NCBI GenBank assembly: GCA_964483155.1
Contig: CAZAAC010000025.1
Coordinates: 1-38,529, forward strand
Source of the DNA: JAAYYM01 sp964483155
GTDB taxonomy: Bacteria > Bacillota > Clostridia > Lachnospirales > Lachnospiraceae
Direction of reading: 5' to 3'
Length of the DNA: 38,529 nucleotides
Shown here: piece after piece, positions 24,233 to 32,558 of the stretch
Layout of the letters: each line of letters begins with the position of its first letter
Position numbering within the stretch: the first letter of the stretch is position 1
Made by a program: the position numbers and the translations under genes
Notes under the pieces: model-generated
What the model was told of the DNA's origin: nothing
Databases searched by the model: none
Seen by the model: only the letters and a program-made list of their open reading frames with translations

Positions 24233-24745
24233 ATGCAAAGAATAGCGAAATTTCATAAAGTGAGTTTTGAGCAATTTGAATATGACTGGAAGGATAGCTT
24301 TGGTGCAATTTCAAATGAGGAGGTCGTGCAAATTTATGATCTTATCATGTTACCCTGTCGTGCCACAAGTGGATCTGCAGGATATGATTTCTATAGTCCC
24401 TTATCCTTTTCACTTAAGCCAGGAGAGACAATAAAAATACCAACAGGAATCCGAGTTGAGATGGAAGAGAACTGGGTTCTTAAATGCTATCCGCGAAGTG
24501 GACTTGGTTTTAAATACCGTTTACAGCTGAATAATACTGTGGGAATTATTGACAGTGATTATTTCTATTCAGATAATGAAGGTCACATTTTTTCTAAAGT
24601 AACAAATGATTCCAATGAGGGTAAGTCAATTGAAATCGATGCAGGAACAGGATTTATGCAAGGTATTTTTGTGGAATATGGAATTACGATTGATGATGAT
24701 ACTTGTGATGTGAGAAATGGTGGCTTTGGCAGTACGACAAAATAG
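24233..24745 (+). CDS. dut: dUTPase / dCTP-deaminase family nucleotidohydrolase
   Basis: A 170-residue trimeric-dUTPase-fold protein that hydrolyses dUTP to dUMP, lowering uracil in DNA and feeding dTMP synthesis. Visible motifs are motif 1 (ATSGSAGYDFYSP), motif 2 with YPRSGLGFKYRL, motif 3 (NTVGIIDSDYF) and the C-terminal motif 5 (RNGGFGSTTK) that closes over the substrate. It is somewhat longer than bacterial Dut, with an extra N-terminal segment of about 30 residues. ATG 24233 has AAGGAG upstream. The location after nrdDG fits dNTP metabolism. A dCTP-deaminase activity is less likely given motif 5, but it cannot be excluded. Confidence 0.85.
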   Translation: MQRIAKFHKVSFEQFEYDWKDSFGAISNEEVVQIYDLIMLPCRATSGSAGYDFYSPLSFSLKPGETIKIPTGIRVEMEENWVLKCYPRSGLGFKYRLQLNNTVGIIDSDYFYSDNEGHIFSKVTNDSNEGKSIEIDAGTGFMQGIFVEYGITIDDDTCDVRNGGFGSTTK

Positions 24746-24774
24746 TTAGGATAATCATGTAACGATACATAGGA

Positions 24775-24804
24775 TTCATAGAAAATTTATTTGAATTATA
24801 TAAT
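24775..24804 (+). promoter_or_regulatory. Candidate promoter of the degV unit
   Basis: TTCATA (24775-24780), an 18-bp spacer and TATAAT (24799-24804). The predicted leader of about 77 bases contains a GC-richer patch (24831-24858) that could form a short stem, GGTGC with GCGCT. No known riboswitch class was recognised. Confidence 0.45.
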
Positions 24805-24887
24805 ATAAGGTGGTAATATAATTATCAAGTAGGTGCGTCTGCAAGAGTTTGGCGCTGTAAAAAATAAAAATTGGGAGACATAATAAT

Positions 24888-25760
24888 ATGAGCGATTTTA
24901 AAATCAGTATTTGTAATACGGCAGACCTACCAGAAAGTTATATTATAGAGAACGATTTGGGTGTTATAAGTCTATCCTATATGTTTGATGAGGAAGTCTA
25001 TAAAAGAGGACATGATCTTCCAGAACCTGTATTTTATAATAAAATGAGGTCAGGCATGATGCCTACAACTTCTCAGATTAATCCTGATGAAGCAAGAATG
25101 GCTTATTTAGAATACCTGAAAGATTCTAATGAAATACTGCAGATTGCTTTTTCATCAGGTCTTAGCGGAAGCTATAATAGTCTGAGAATAGCAGCAGAAG
25201 AATTGATGGAAGAGAGAGATGATATCAAAATTATTGTGGTAGATTCCTTGTGTGCTTCTTTAGGGGAAGGGCTTTTGGTTCATAAGGCCGTACAGTTGAA
25301 AAAAGAAGGTAAATCTTTAGAAGAAATTGTTGCATGGCTAGAAGAGCATAAGCTGAATTTAGTTCATATGTTTACAGTAGACGACTTGTTTCATTTACAT
25401 AGAGGGGGGCGTGTAAGTAAAGCTGCTGCAATTATTGGAACGATGGTGAATATCAAGCCGATTTTACATGTGGACGATGAAGGCCATTTAATGCCGCTTG
25501 ACAAGGTAAGAGGAAGAAAAAAATCACTTAATTGCATGGTTGATTACATGGAAAAAAAAGTTGGAAGTTATAGAAATAATAACGATGCAATTTTTATTAG
25601 TCATGGCGATTCCTTAGAAGATGCAGAATACTTGTCTGCAGAAGTTAAAAAAAGATTTGAAGGGATAGAAACTTTAATAATAAATTATGTGTGTCCAACT
25701 ATAGGTGCTCATTCTGGGCCAGGTACGATTGCGCTGTTTTTTATGGGAGATGAACGCTAG
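24888..25760 (+). CDS. DegV family fatty-acid-binding protein
   Basis: A 290-residue DegV-fold protein. Characterised members bind a fatty acid and some act as FakB subunits that present it to fatty-acid kinase. Typical elements are ICNTADLPESYI at the start, the ligand-region motifs PTTSQINP and FSSGLSGSYNS, VDSLCASLGEG, and HRGGRVSKAAAIIG with the conserved glycine-rich turn. ATG 24888 has GGGAGA upstream. No fakA (DhaK-like kinase) gene is in the window. The next gene begins 14 bases later. Confidence 0.92.
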   Translation: MSDFKISICNTADLPESYIIENDLGVISLSYMFDEEVYKRGHDLPEPVFYNKMRSGMMPTTSQINPDEARMAYLEYLKDSNEILQIAFSSGLSGSYNSLRIAAEELMEERDDIKIIVVDSLCASLGEGLLVHKAVQLKKEGKSLEEIVAWLEEHKLNLVHMFTVDDLFHLHRGGRVSKAAAIIGTMVNIKPILHVDDEGHLMPLDKVRGRKKSLNCMVDYMEKKVGSYRNNNDAIFISHGDSLEDAEYLSAEVKKRFEGIETLIINYVCPTIGAHSGPGTIALFFMGDER

Positions 25761-25774
25761 AGGAGATAGCATTT

Positions 25775-26233
25775 ATGAATATATTATTCTTTTTAACGCC
25801 AAAGAATGAGGTGGAATTTGTTTATAACGACGACACATTACAACAGGCTTTGGATATTTTAGAGAAAAGTACGTATACGGCAATACCAATCATCAATCAT
25901 AAAGGAGAATACAAAGGAACCATTTCCGAAGGAGATCTTTTGTGGACCTTAAGGGATGAGGCAAATTTAAATATGCAGGCCTTATGTGATATGAAGGTAT
26001 CAAGGGTAAATCGTAAATATAACAATAAGCCTGTTAAGGCAAATGCTATGATTGATGATCTGATGCATGTAGCAATTAATCAAAATTTTGTGCCAGTTAT
26101 TGATGATGATGATGTTTTTATCGGAATTGTAAAAAGAAGAGATGTCATAAGATATTATTTTGAGAGTGAATGTGCGAAAAGAACGAATGGAAATAACGAA
26201 GAACGGATAGTTGAAAGAGTTATATTTGTTTAA
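25775..26233 (+). CDS. CBS-domain-pair protein
   Basis: A 152-residue stand-alone CBS pair (Bateman module), about residues 12-65 (TAIPIINHKGEYKGTISEGDLLW) and 75-132 (FVPVIDDDDVFIGIVKRRDVIRYYF). Such modules bind adenine nucleotides or related ligands and regulate partner proteins; no partner is evident. ATG 25775 follows AGAGGAGA, 14 bases after degV, so the two are probably co-transcribed. A palindrome follows the stop. Confidence 0.9.
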   Translation: MNILFFLTPKNEVEFVYNDDTLQQALDILEKSTYTAIPIINHKGEYKGTISEGDLLWTLRDEANLNMQALCDMKVSRVNRKYNNKPVKANAMIDDLMHVAINQNFVPVIDDDDVFIGIVKRRDVIRYYFESECAKRTNGNNEERIVERVIFV

Positions 26234-26240
26234 CATCATA

Positions 26241-26290
26241 ATTACATACTTCATGGTCAGATGTTATACTCTGACCATGAAGTATGTAAT
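26241..26290. promoter_or_regulatory. Perfect 21-bp inverted repeat coinciding with the hydrogenase promoter
   Basis: Arms 26241-26261 and 26270-26290 are perfectly complementary over 21 bp with an eight-base spacer (TGTTATAC). The spacer and the first base of the right arm form an extended -10, TGT-TATACT (26262-26270). ATTACA (26241-26246), 18 bp upstream, is a possible -35 at the outer edge of the left arm. The predicted start near 26277 is inside the right arm. It may be an operator, a terminator of the CBS gene, or both; the nearest T-run (26298-26302) is eight bases past the stem. Confidence 0.7.
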
Positions 26291-26323
26291 ATAAGTATTT
26301 TTAGTTTAGGCGGGAGAATAAGT

Positions 26324-27835
26324 ATGAATAATATGAGAGGGCTGGATACACAGGTTCGAAAATATAGAAGAAGAATATTTCAAGAAATATCAAATTTGGC
26401 ATATACATCAACTGATATTGTAGATGATATTGAAGCATTGCCTTATAAAATTGTACAAGCAGACGAACCAGAGTTTTGGGAAAATATATATCGAGAAAGA
26501 GCCGTTACAAGAGAACATTGCAGACTGGCGATGGGTATGTCCCTTCGACCAGAAAATCAACCGGTTCATGTGTCACAAGGCGTGGAAGAAAGCAATATTG
26601 CAGAAAAGTATTATGAGCCACCTTTAATGCAAGTAATCCCATCAGCATGTAATGCGTGTCCCATTAATGAATATGTGGTCAGCAATAATTGTATGGGATG
26701 TATTGCGAGACCGTGTAAAGAGGTATGTCCAAAGGATGCCGTATTTTTTAAAGACGGAAAACCAAATATTGATCAGGATAAATGTATGAAATGTGGTAAA
26801 TGTAAGGCAGCATGTCCCTATGATGCCATCACACATAAGGTGCGTCCCTGTGTGGAAGCATGTGGTGTTAATGCGATTGAAAGTGACAAATATGGGAGAG
26901 CAGCTATTAATTCCGAAAAATGTGTGGCTTGTGGAATGTGTATGGTAAGTTGTCCTTTTGGAGCAATTGCTGATAAATCTCAAATATTTCAGTTAATAAG
27001 AGCCATGCAATCTGGTAAAGAAATTATAGCGGAAATAGCACCCGCCTTTGTAGGACAGTTTGGTAAAAATATTACACCTGAGATGATAAAGGCAGCAATA
27101 ATTAAGCTGGGATTTGCAGATGTTTATGAAACGGCAATAGGTGCTGATGCGGGAGCAATGGCAGAAGCGCGACATTATGTCGAAAAGGTCTCAACTGGAG
27201 AATTTCCCTTTTTACTAACATCATGCTGTCCTTCTTGGGCAATGATGGCGAAGAAACTATTTCCAGAGACAATTGATAATATTTCACGTGAGTTGACACC
27301 TATGGTTGCAACGGCAAGGGCGATAAAGAAAGAACACCCTAATGCACATGTCGTATTTATTGGTCCATGTGCTGCAAAGAAACTTGAGGCTGGGAGAAGA
27401 ACAGTACGCTCCGATGTGGATTTTGTAATTACCTTTGAAGAATTATGGGGCATGTTTGATGCAAAAGGATTGTTACAGGAAGAACTCGGACAAGAAAGTA
27501 TAGAGGATGCAACAGGAGCAGGCAGAGGATATGGAATTGCAGGTGGTGTTGCAGAGGCAATTGAAGAATGTATTAAAGAATATTATCCAGGAACTGCGGT
27601 CAATATAGAACACGCAGAAGGGTTGGCCGACTGTAAGAAAATGCTGATGCTTGCAAAGGCAGGCAGAAAGAATGGATGCTTGATTGAAGGAATGGCATGT
27701 CCAGGCGGCTGTGTCGCAGGTGCTGGAACAAACATTCCAATCCCTGAAGCAACGAAAGAAGTATTAGAATTTAAAAAGCATGCGAAGAGTACAATACCTG
27801 ATAGATGTCTATTAGAGGATGAGTGGAGGATTTAA
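26324..27835 (+). CDS. Monomeric [FeFe] hydrogenase, group B-like
   Basis: A 503-residue iron hydrogenase that exchanges electrons, probably with ferredoxin, to form or oxidise H2. The N-terminal half has a Cys-rich region (CNACPINEY, CMGCIARPCKEVCP) and two ferredoxin-type motifs (CMKCGKCKAACP, CVACGMCMVSCP). The H-cluster motifs are TSCCPSW, IGPCAAKKLE and EGMACPGGCVAGAG. The second and third differ from the group A forms (MPCxxKxxE and ExMxCxxGCxxGGGQP) and match the group B pattern. ATG 26324 has GGGAGA upstream; the frame is open earlier, but that part lies in the inverted repeat. Group B enzymes are common in gut clostridia, and their preferred direction is not settled. Confidence 0.93.
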   Translation: MNNMRGLDTQVRKYRRRIFQEISNLAYTSTDIVDDIEALPYKIVQADEPEFWENIYRERAVTREHCRLAMGMSLRPENQPVHVSQGVEESNIAEKYYEPPLMQVIPSACNACPINEYVVSNNCMGCIARPCKEVCPKDAVFFKDGKPNIDQDKCMKCGKCKAACPYDAITHKVRPCVEACGVNAIESDKYGRAAINSEKCVACGMCMVSCPFGAIADKSQIFQLIRAMQSGKEIIAEIAPAFVGQFGKNITPEMIKAAIIKLGFADVYETAIGADAGAMAEARHYVEKVSTGEFPFLLTSCCPSWAMMAKKLFPETIDNISRELTPMVATARAIKKEHPNAHVVFIGPCAAKKLEAGRRTVRSDVDFVITFEELWGMFDAKGLLQEELGQESIEDATGAGRGYGIAGGVAEAIEECIKEYYPGTAVNIEHAEGLADCKKMLMLAKAGRKNGCLIEGMACPGGCVAGAGTNIPIPEATKEVLEFKKHAKSTIPDRCLLEDEWRI

Positions 27836-27839
27836 TATA

Positions 27840-29312
27840 ATGAATAAAATCAGAACACGTTTTGCGCCAAGCCCGACAGGGCGTATGCATGTTGGAAATT
27901 TAAGAACAGCTTTATATGCATATTTGGTGGCGAAGCATGAAGACGGTGACTTTATTTTGAGAATAGAGGACACAGATCAAGAGCGACTTGTTGAGAATGC
28001 AGTTGATATTATATATAGAACGCTTGATAAGACAGGTCTTGTACATGATGAAGGACCTGATAAGGATGGTGGAGTAGGACCATATGTGCAGAGCGAGAGA
28101 CAAGCGATTGGTCTCTATATGGATTATGCAAAGCAACTGATTGAAAAGGGAGAAGCTTATTATTGCTTCTGTGACAAAGAGAGACTTGCAGATTTGACGC
28201 AGATTATTGATGGCAAGGAAGTAAGTGAATATGATAAGCATTGCCTTAAACTGTCGCCAGATGAAGTGAAAGCCAATCTTGATGCTGGAAAACCCTACGT
28301 AATCAGACAGAATAACAATCAGGAAGGGACAACTACCTTTCATGATGAAATATATGGTGATATTACAGTGGATAATAGTGAATTATACGACATGATTTTA
28401 ATTAAATCTGATGGATTCCCTACCTACAATTTTGCAAATGTAATTGATGACCATCTGATGGGAATCACCCATGTTGTGAGAGGCTGTGAATACTTATCTT
28501 CGACACCTCGCTATAATCATTTATATGAGTCATATGGCTGGAATATACCAATTTATATACATTGTCCTTTGATTACCGATGAAACACATAAAAAGTTATC
28601 TAAACGTTCAGGACATTCCTCCTATGAGGATTTAATCGAGCAAGGATTTTTAAGCGAAGCGGTGGTTAATTTTGTCGCATTACTGGGTTGGTGCCCAGAG
28701 GATAATCAGGAAATGATGAACCTTCAGGAATTAATAAAAAAATTTGATTATAAGCATATGAGCAAGTCACCTGCAGTGTTTGATTATACGAAATTAAAGT
28801 GGCTTAACGGTGAATATTTTAAAGTAATGGATCAGGAAGAGTTTTTAAAGATAGCAATGCCGTATATCAAAGAAGTTATTCAGAAAAATTATGACTTAAT
28901 AAAAGTAGCAAATATGGTAAAGACAAGAATTGAAATGTTAACAGATATCAAAGAACATATTGATTTCTTTGAAGAACTTCCTGCTTATGATATTACAATG
29001 TATACGCATAAAAAAATGAAGACGAATGAAGAATCTTCACTTGAAGTATTACGAGAGCTGCTTCCCATTTTTGAAGCACAGGAGGATTACAGTAATGATG
29101 CCTTATATACAATATTGATACAATTTGCCGAGAAGAATGAATGTAAAAATGGATATGTGATGTGGCCTGTCAGAACAGCAGTATCAGGCAAACAGATGAC
29201 ACCTGCTGGCGCGACTGAAATCATGGAGGTATTGGGAAAAGAGGAGTCAATCAGAAGAATAAAAATTGGTATTCAAAAGCTGGAGGAGCAGGGATTTGAT
29301 AAATGCAAATGA
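27840..29312 (+). CDS. gltX: Glutamyl-tRNA synthetase
   Basis: A 490-residue class I aminoacyl-tRNA synthetase charging tRNA-Glu. The HIGH-type signature is in FAPSPTGRMHVGNLRTALY and the KMSKS-type signature is KKLSKRSG; ILRIEDTDQER and HVVRGCEYLSSTPRYNHLY are other family segments. The C-terminal anticodon-binding helical domain is complete. ATG 27840 has GTGGAGGA upstream, in the end of the hydrogenase gene. No T-box leader precedes it. The end overlaps the helicase gene by 17 bases. Confidence 0.96.
   Translation: MNKIRTRFAPSPTGRMHVGNLRTALYAYLVAKHEDGDFILRIEDTDQERLVENAVDIIYRTLDKTGLVHDEGPDKDGGVGPYVQSERQAIGLYMDYAKQLIEKGEAYYCFCDKERLADLTQIIDGKEVSEYDKHCLKLSPDEVKANLDAGKPYVIRQNNNQEGTTTFHDEIYGDITVDNSELYDMILIKSDGFPTYNFANVIDDHLMGITHVVRGCEYLSSTPRYNHLYESYGWNIPIYIHCPLITDETHKKLSKRSGHSSYEDLIEQGFLSEAVVNFVALLGWCPEDNQEMMNLQELIKKFDYKHMSKSPAVFDYTKLKWLNGEYFKVMDQEEFLKIAMPYIKEVIQKNYDLIKVANMVKTRIEMLTDIKEHIDFFEELPAYDITMYTHKKMKTNEESSLEVLRELLPIFEAQEDYSNDALYTILIQFAEKNECKNGYVMWPVRTAVSGKQMTPAGATEIMEVLGKEESIRRIKIGIQKLEEQGFDKCK
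29282..29288 (+). promoter_or_regulatory. Ribosome-binding site that selects the TTG start of the helicase
   Basis: GGAGGAG lies seven bases before TTG 29296, within the end of gltX. Confidence 0.75.
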
Positions 29313-31134
29313 GATACAGCTTGAAGCAATAAAACACGTGAATGGGCCCATGATGGTATTAGCGGGCCCTGGTTCGGGCAAAACGACGGTGATTACAGAA
29401 CGAATTCGATATTTGATAAAAGAGCAGAGCATTCCGCCGGATCAAATTCTTGTCATTACATTTACAAATGCAGCAGCAGTTGAAATGAAAGCAAGATTTC
29501 AAAAAACAATGGAAGAGCAATCAGCACCCGTTACATTTGCAACTTTTCATGCCTTCTATTTTCATATCTTACAACACACCTATCAATACAATCCAAAAAA
29601 TATATTGCGTAATGAAGAAAAGTTTAAATACTTAACAGAAATAATGGAAGAACAAAAAATTGATACATTATATGAGACAGACTGGATACTGGATATTCTT
29701 TCAAGAATTGAATGCTATAAAAGTAATTTATGTATCAATAAGAATCACAATTCCTTTCAACAAGAGAATATCGATTCTGAACTATTTGAAAGAGTACGCA
29801 GTGCTTATGAAATAAAATGTAATGTTAATCATAAACTTGATTTTGATGACATGATTTTAATTTGTTACAAATTACTTATTGCAAGGGCAGATATTTTAGA
29901 AGAGTGGAGATGTAAGTACCGCTATATCATGATTGATGAATTTCAAGATATAAATAATCTACAATATGAAATCATCAAATTACTTTCTGCGCCTCTTAAT
30001 AATTTGTTTATTGTAGGAGATGATGATCAATCCATATATGGATTCCGCGGTGCAAGGCCAGAAATAATGCATGAATATGTAAAGGAGTTTCCTTCTTGTA
30101 AGCGCGTAATATTAAACAGAAATTATCGTTCTACAGATGAGATTGTTATGATTGGCACTAAGCTGATTAAAAATAATAAAAATAGATTTCAAAAAAATAT
30201 AATATCTGTCAGAGGAAAAGGTTCAAAAGTTATCGTAAAGGCATTTGAAGATACACAAGAAGAGATAAATGAAGTGTACAATAATATTATGTGTCTGAAG
30301 GAAAAATATGATTTTTCTGATATGTCGATTTTATATAGAACAAGTGTAGTGGGCAGTATGCTTGCAGAACAAATGCTGCTACGACAAATACCTTTCAAAA
30401 TTCGAGATAGAAGTTCAAACATCTACCAGCATATGGTGGCAAAGGATATCATGGCATATATAAAATTGGCATGTGGGGATAGGGAGAGAAAAACATTATT
30501 AAAGATAATAAATAAACCCACTCGATATATCAGTAGAAATATAATGAAAAATACAACATTTGCATTTAATGAACTGATAAAAGAATGCGAGGGGAAAGCA
30601 TATGCAGAAGAAAATATTAAAAAACTGCAATACGATATAAGTATGCTACACAAAATGGAACCATATAGTGGACTACACTATATCGCAAAAGGTATTGGAT
30701 ACGAGAGATACTTAACGCAATATGCTTCTGATTGTAACGTGCCACTCGAACAACTACAAATTGTGTTAGAACAATTAAAACAAAATGCAAAATTATTTCA
30801 CACATATGAAGAGTGGATGCAGCATATTGAGGATTTTTCTAATAAAATTAACAAGAATGATTGTAAAGAAGGTGTTACATTATCGACATTACATGGGGCA
30901 AAGGGCTTGGAATATGAAGCAGTCTTTATTATTGATATTAATGAGGGGAATATTCCCTATAGAAAAGCAAAATTACCATCTGAAATCGAAGAAGAAAGAC
31001 GTCTGTTCTATGTCGGTATTACACGCGCAAAGAGCAAATTATATCTATATAGTAGTATCAGACAAACTGAAAAAGAGAATATGATTTCTAGGTTTATGCT
31101 AGAAATAGAGCATAGAAAATGGCCCTTGTTCTAG
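29296..31134 (+). CDS. UvrD/PcrA-family superfamily 1 DNA helicase (short form)
   Basis: A 612-residue 3'-5' SF1 helicase likely to act in DNA repair. Motifs in order: Q-motif region NEIQLEAI, Walker A AGPGSGKTT (K29), Ia TFTNAAAVEMK, Walker B with MIDEFQDINN, III VGDDDQSIYGFRGA, IV NYRST, V TLHGAKGLEYEAVFI and VI EEERRLFYVGITRAK. It is shorter than PcrA/UvrD (about 720-740 residues), mainly through a reduced C-terminal extension. The start is TTG 29296, supported by GGAGGAG and by the family-like N-terminus INANEIQLEAI. It overlaps gltX by 17 bases, so translation may be coupled. Confidence 0.93.
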   Translation: MINANEIQLEAIKHVNGPMMVLAGPGSGKTTVITERIRYLIKEQSIPPDQILVITFTNAAAVEMKARFQKTMEEQSAPVTFATFHAFYFHILQHTYQYNPKNILRNEEKFKYLTEIMEEQKIDTLYETDWILDILSRIECYKSNLCINKNHNSFQQENIDSELFERVRSAYEIKCNVNHKLDFDDMILICYKLLIARADILEEWRCKYRYIMIDEFQDINNLQYEIIKLLSAPLNNLFIVGDDDQSIYGFRGARPEIMHEYVKEFPSCKRVILNRNYRSTDEIVMIGTKLIKNNKNRFQKNIISVRGKGSKVIVKAFEDTQEEINEVYNNIMCLKEKYDFSDMSILYRTSVVGSMLAEQMLLRQIPFKIRDRSSNIYQHMVAKDIMAYIKLACGDRERKTLLKIINKPTRYISRNIMKNTTFAFNELIKECEGKAYAEENIKKLQYDISMLHKMEPYSGLHYIAKGIGYERYLTQYASDCNVPLEQLQIVLEQLKQNAKLFHTYEEWMQHIEDFSNKINKNDCKEGVTLSTLHGAKGLEYEAVFIIDINEGNIPYRKAKLPSEIEEERRLFYVGITRAKSKLYLYSSIRQTEKENMISRFMLEIEHRKWPLF

Positions 31135-31145
31135 GACGCATTTAT

Positions 31146-31174
31146 TTGACATATTTTTAACATTTATATATAAT
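31146..31174 (+). promoter_or_regulatory. Perfect consensus sigma-A promoter of rex
   Basis: TTGACA (31146-31151), exactly 17 bp, TATAAT (31169-31174). It lies 11 bases after the helicase stop; predicted transcription starts near 31181. Confidence 0.85.
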
Positions 31175-31190
31175 GGAACAAGAATATATT

Positions 31191-31196
31191 AGGGGG
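31191..31196 (+). promoter_or_regulatory. Ribosome-binding site that selects the TTG start of rex
   Basis: AGGGGG lies eight bases before TTG 31205. No in-frame ATG is found before the helix-turn-helix region. Confidence 0.7.
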
Positions 31197-31204
31197 ATAC
31201 CATC

Positions 31205-31843
31205 TTGGAAGATAAAGAAATTTCACATGCAGTCATAAGCAGATTACCACGATATTTCAGATATTTAAGTGAACTTAAAGATAGAGGTGTGGAACGAATT
31301 TCTTCACGGGAATTGAGCGAACGCATGAAAGTCACTGCTTCACAGATTCGACAGGATTTAAACAATTTTGGTGGATTTGGACAGCAGGGATATGGCTACA
31401 ATGTCAAATATCTTTATGAAGAAATCGGAAAGATTCTGGGCCTAAATCAAAAACATAATCTTATATTAGTGGGTGCGGGTAATTTGGGACAGGCACTTGC
31501 AAATTATGTGAATTTTGAAAAACGTGGATTCATTATTAAAGGAATATTCGATAAAAATGTGGATTTGCATGGTAAAATGATTAGAAATATTTCTATTATG
31601 CCGATGCATCAGATAGAAACATATGTAAAAGAATATAATATTGATATTGCGATTTTAGCAATACCGAAAGCAGAAGCGGTCCAAGTTGCAGAAAAACTGG
31701 TTATATTTGGAATCAGGGCAATTTGGAATTTTGCACATATCGATCTAAATGTACCGCAGGATGTTGTCGTGGAAAATGTACATCTGTCAGAGAGTTTAAT
31801 GAGGTTATCCTACAACCTGGCCAATAGAGATTTATTGAAATAA
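31205..31843 (+). CDS. rex: Redox-sensing transcriptional repressor Rex
   Basis: Rex represses fermentation and respiration genes when NADH is low, and NADH binding releases it from DNA. The 212-residue protein has an N-terminal winged helix (about residues 1-80, with ISSRELSERMKVTASQIRQDLNNFG), a Rossmann domain with LVGAGNLGQALANY, and the C-terminal helix that swaps in the dimer. The start is TTG 31205, after AGGGGGAT. It has its own strong promoter. In clostridia Rex regulons include hydrogenase, alcohol/butyrate and sometimes Rnf genes, several of which lie in this window, but no strong Rex operator was found here. Confidence 0.96.
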   Translation: MEDKEISHAVISRLPRYFRYLSELKDRGVERISSRELSERMKVTASQIRQDLNNFGGFGQQGYGYNVKYLYEEIGKILGLNQKHNLILVGAGNLGQALANYVNFEKRGFIIKGIFDKNVDLHGKMIRNISIMPMHQIETYVKEYNIDIAILAIPKAEAVQVAEKLVIFGIRAIWNFAHIDLNVPQDVVVENVHLSESLMRLSYNLANRDLLK

Positions 31844-31861
31844 GAGAATGAAGGTGATGTT

Positions 31862-32557
31862 ATGTCATATTCAGCAGAAAAATTTAATGATGCTTTAAAA
31901 AACAAGAAGATACCTGTATTGACATTAGATAATAAATGGCATCAACTTTTTACGCAAGCAGGTGCCACGAAAGAAATCAAGCAGCTTGAGAAGCAAATGA
32001 ATGATTTGCTAAAAAAACAAGGTAAACTGACAAACGAAGAGAAGGATTTAAAAAAAATAAAAGCCAATCTTATGGCTGAAATAATGAGCTCTATGGAGAT
32101 TATTGAAAAGGGAGAAACAAATAAAAAAACAGATCATAAGTTGGATGATAATAAGAGACTAATAAATGAAGTGAATGAAAAGATGAGCAAGAATGAAGAT
32201 GAGTTGCTGGAAATTCCAAAGAAAATAGATGAAGTCAATCGCGAATTAATGTTAAGAACAATGGAAGTATGTTATACAAAACTGCAAGACAATACAGTGG
32301 GTATAGAAAATATTGCAAAGTGGATCAAGGACATTCGCATAGAACTAAAAAAGAATATCATTAGAAGACAAGAACAGGAACAGAATAATTATGACCTATA
32401 TTCCTATATGCATGACATTTTTGGAGTTGAGGTAATCAATCTTTTTGATATGCGTTATAATCCGATAAAGAAGCGCGAAGAGGAAGAGGCTATTCGTAAA
32501 GAAAACGAAAACAGAAAGAATTGTAAAGAGGCAGAGGCCGAAGAAAAGAAAGTTTAA
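31862..32557 (+). CDS. Uncharacterised coiled-coil protein
   Basis: A 231-residue protein not recognised by motif. The first 35 residues look globular (FNDALKNKKIPVLTLDNKWHQLF). Residues about 36-125 are strongly charged and heptad-like, predicted to form a coiled coil. A second, mixed segment (about 130-205) holds NYDLYSYMHDIFGVEVINLF, and the end is a Lys/Glu-rich tail. No signal peptide or membrane helix is seen, so it is probably cytoplasmic. ATG 31862 has AAGGTGA upstream. It sits 18 bases after rex and one base before the NAD(P)HX repair gene, so it belongs to their transcription unit. Confidence 0.8.
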   Translation: MSYSAEKFNDALKNKKIPVLTLDNKWHQLFTQAGATKEIKQLEKQMNDLLKKQGKLTNEEKDLKKIKANLMAEIMSSMEIIEKGETNKKTDHKLDDNKRLINEVNEKMSKNEDELLEIPKKIDEVNRELMLRTMEVCYTKLQDNTVGIENIAKWIKDIRIELKKNIIRRQEQEQNNYDLYSYMHDIFGVEVINLFDMRYNPIKKREEEEAIRKENENRKNCKEAEAEEKKV

Positions 32558-32558
32558 T

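Noticed and set aside
27780..27840. T-box or other leader for gltX
   Set aside because: There is no intergenic space; gltX begins five bases after the hydrogenase stop.
27912..28343. Minus-strand open frame of 143 codons inside gltX
   Set aside because: Antisense shadow of a strongly conserved synthetase domain.
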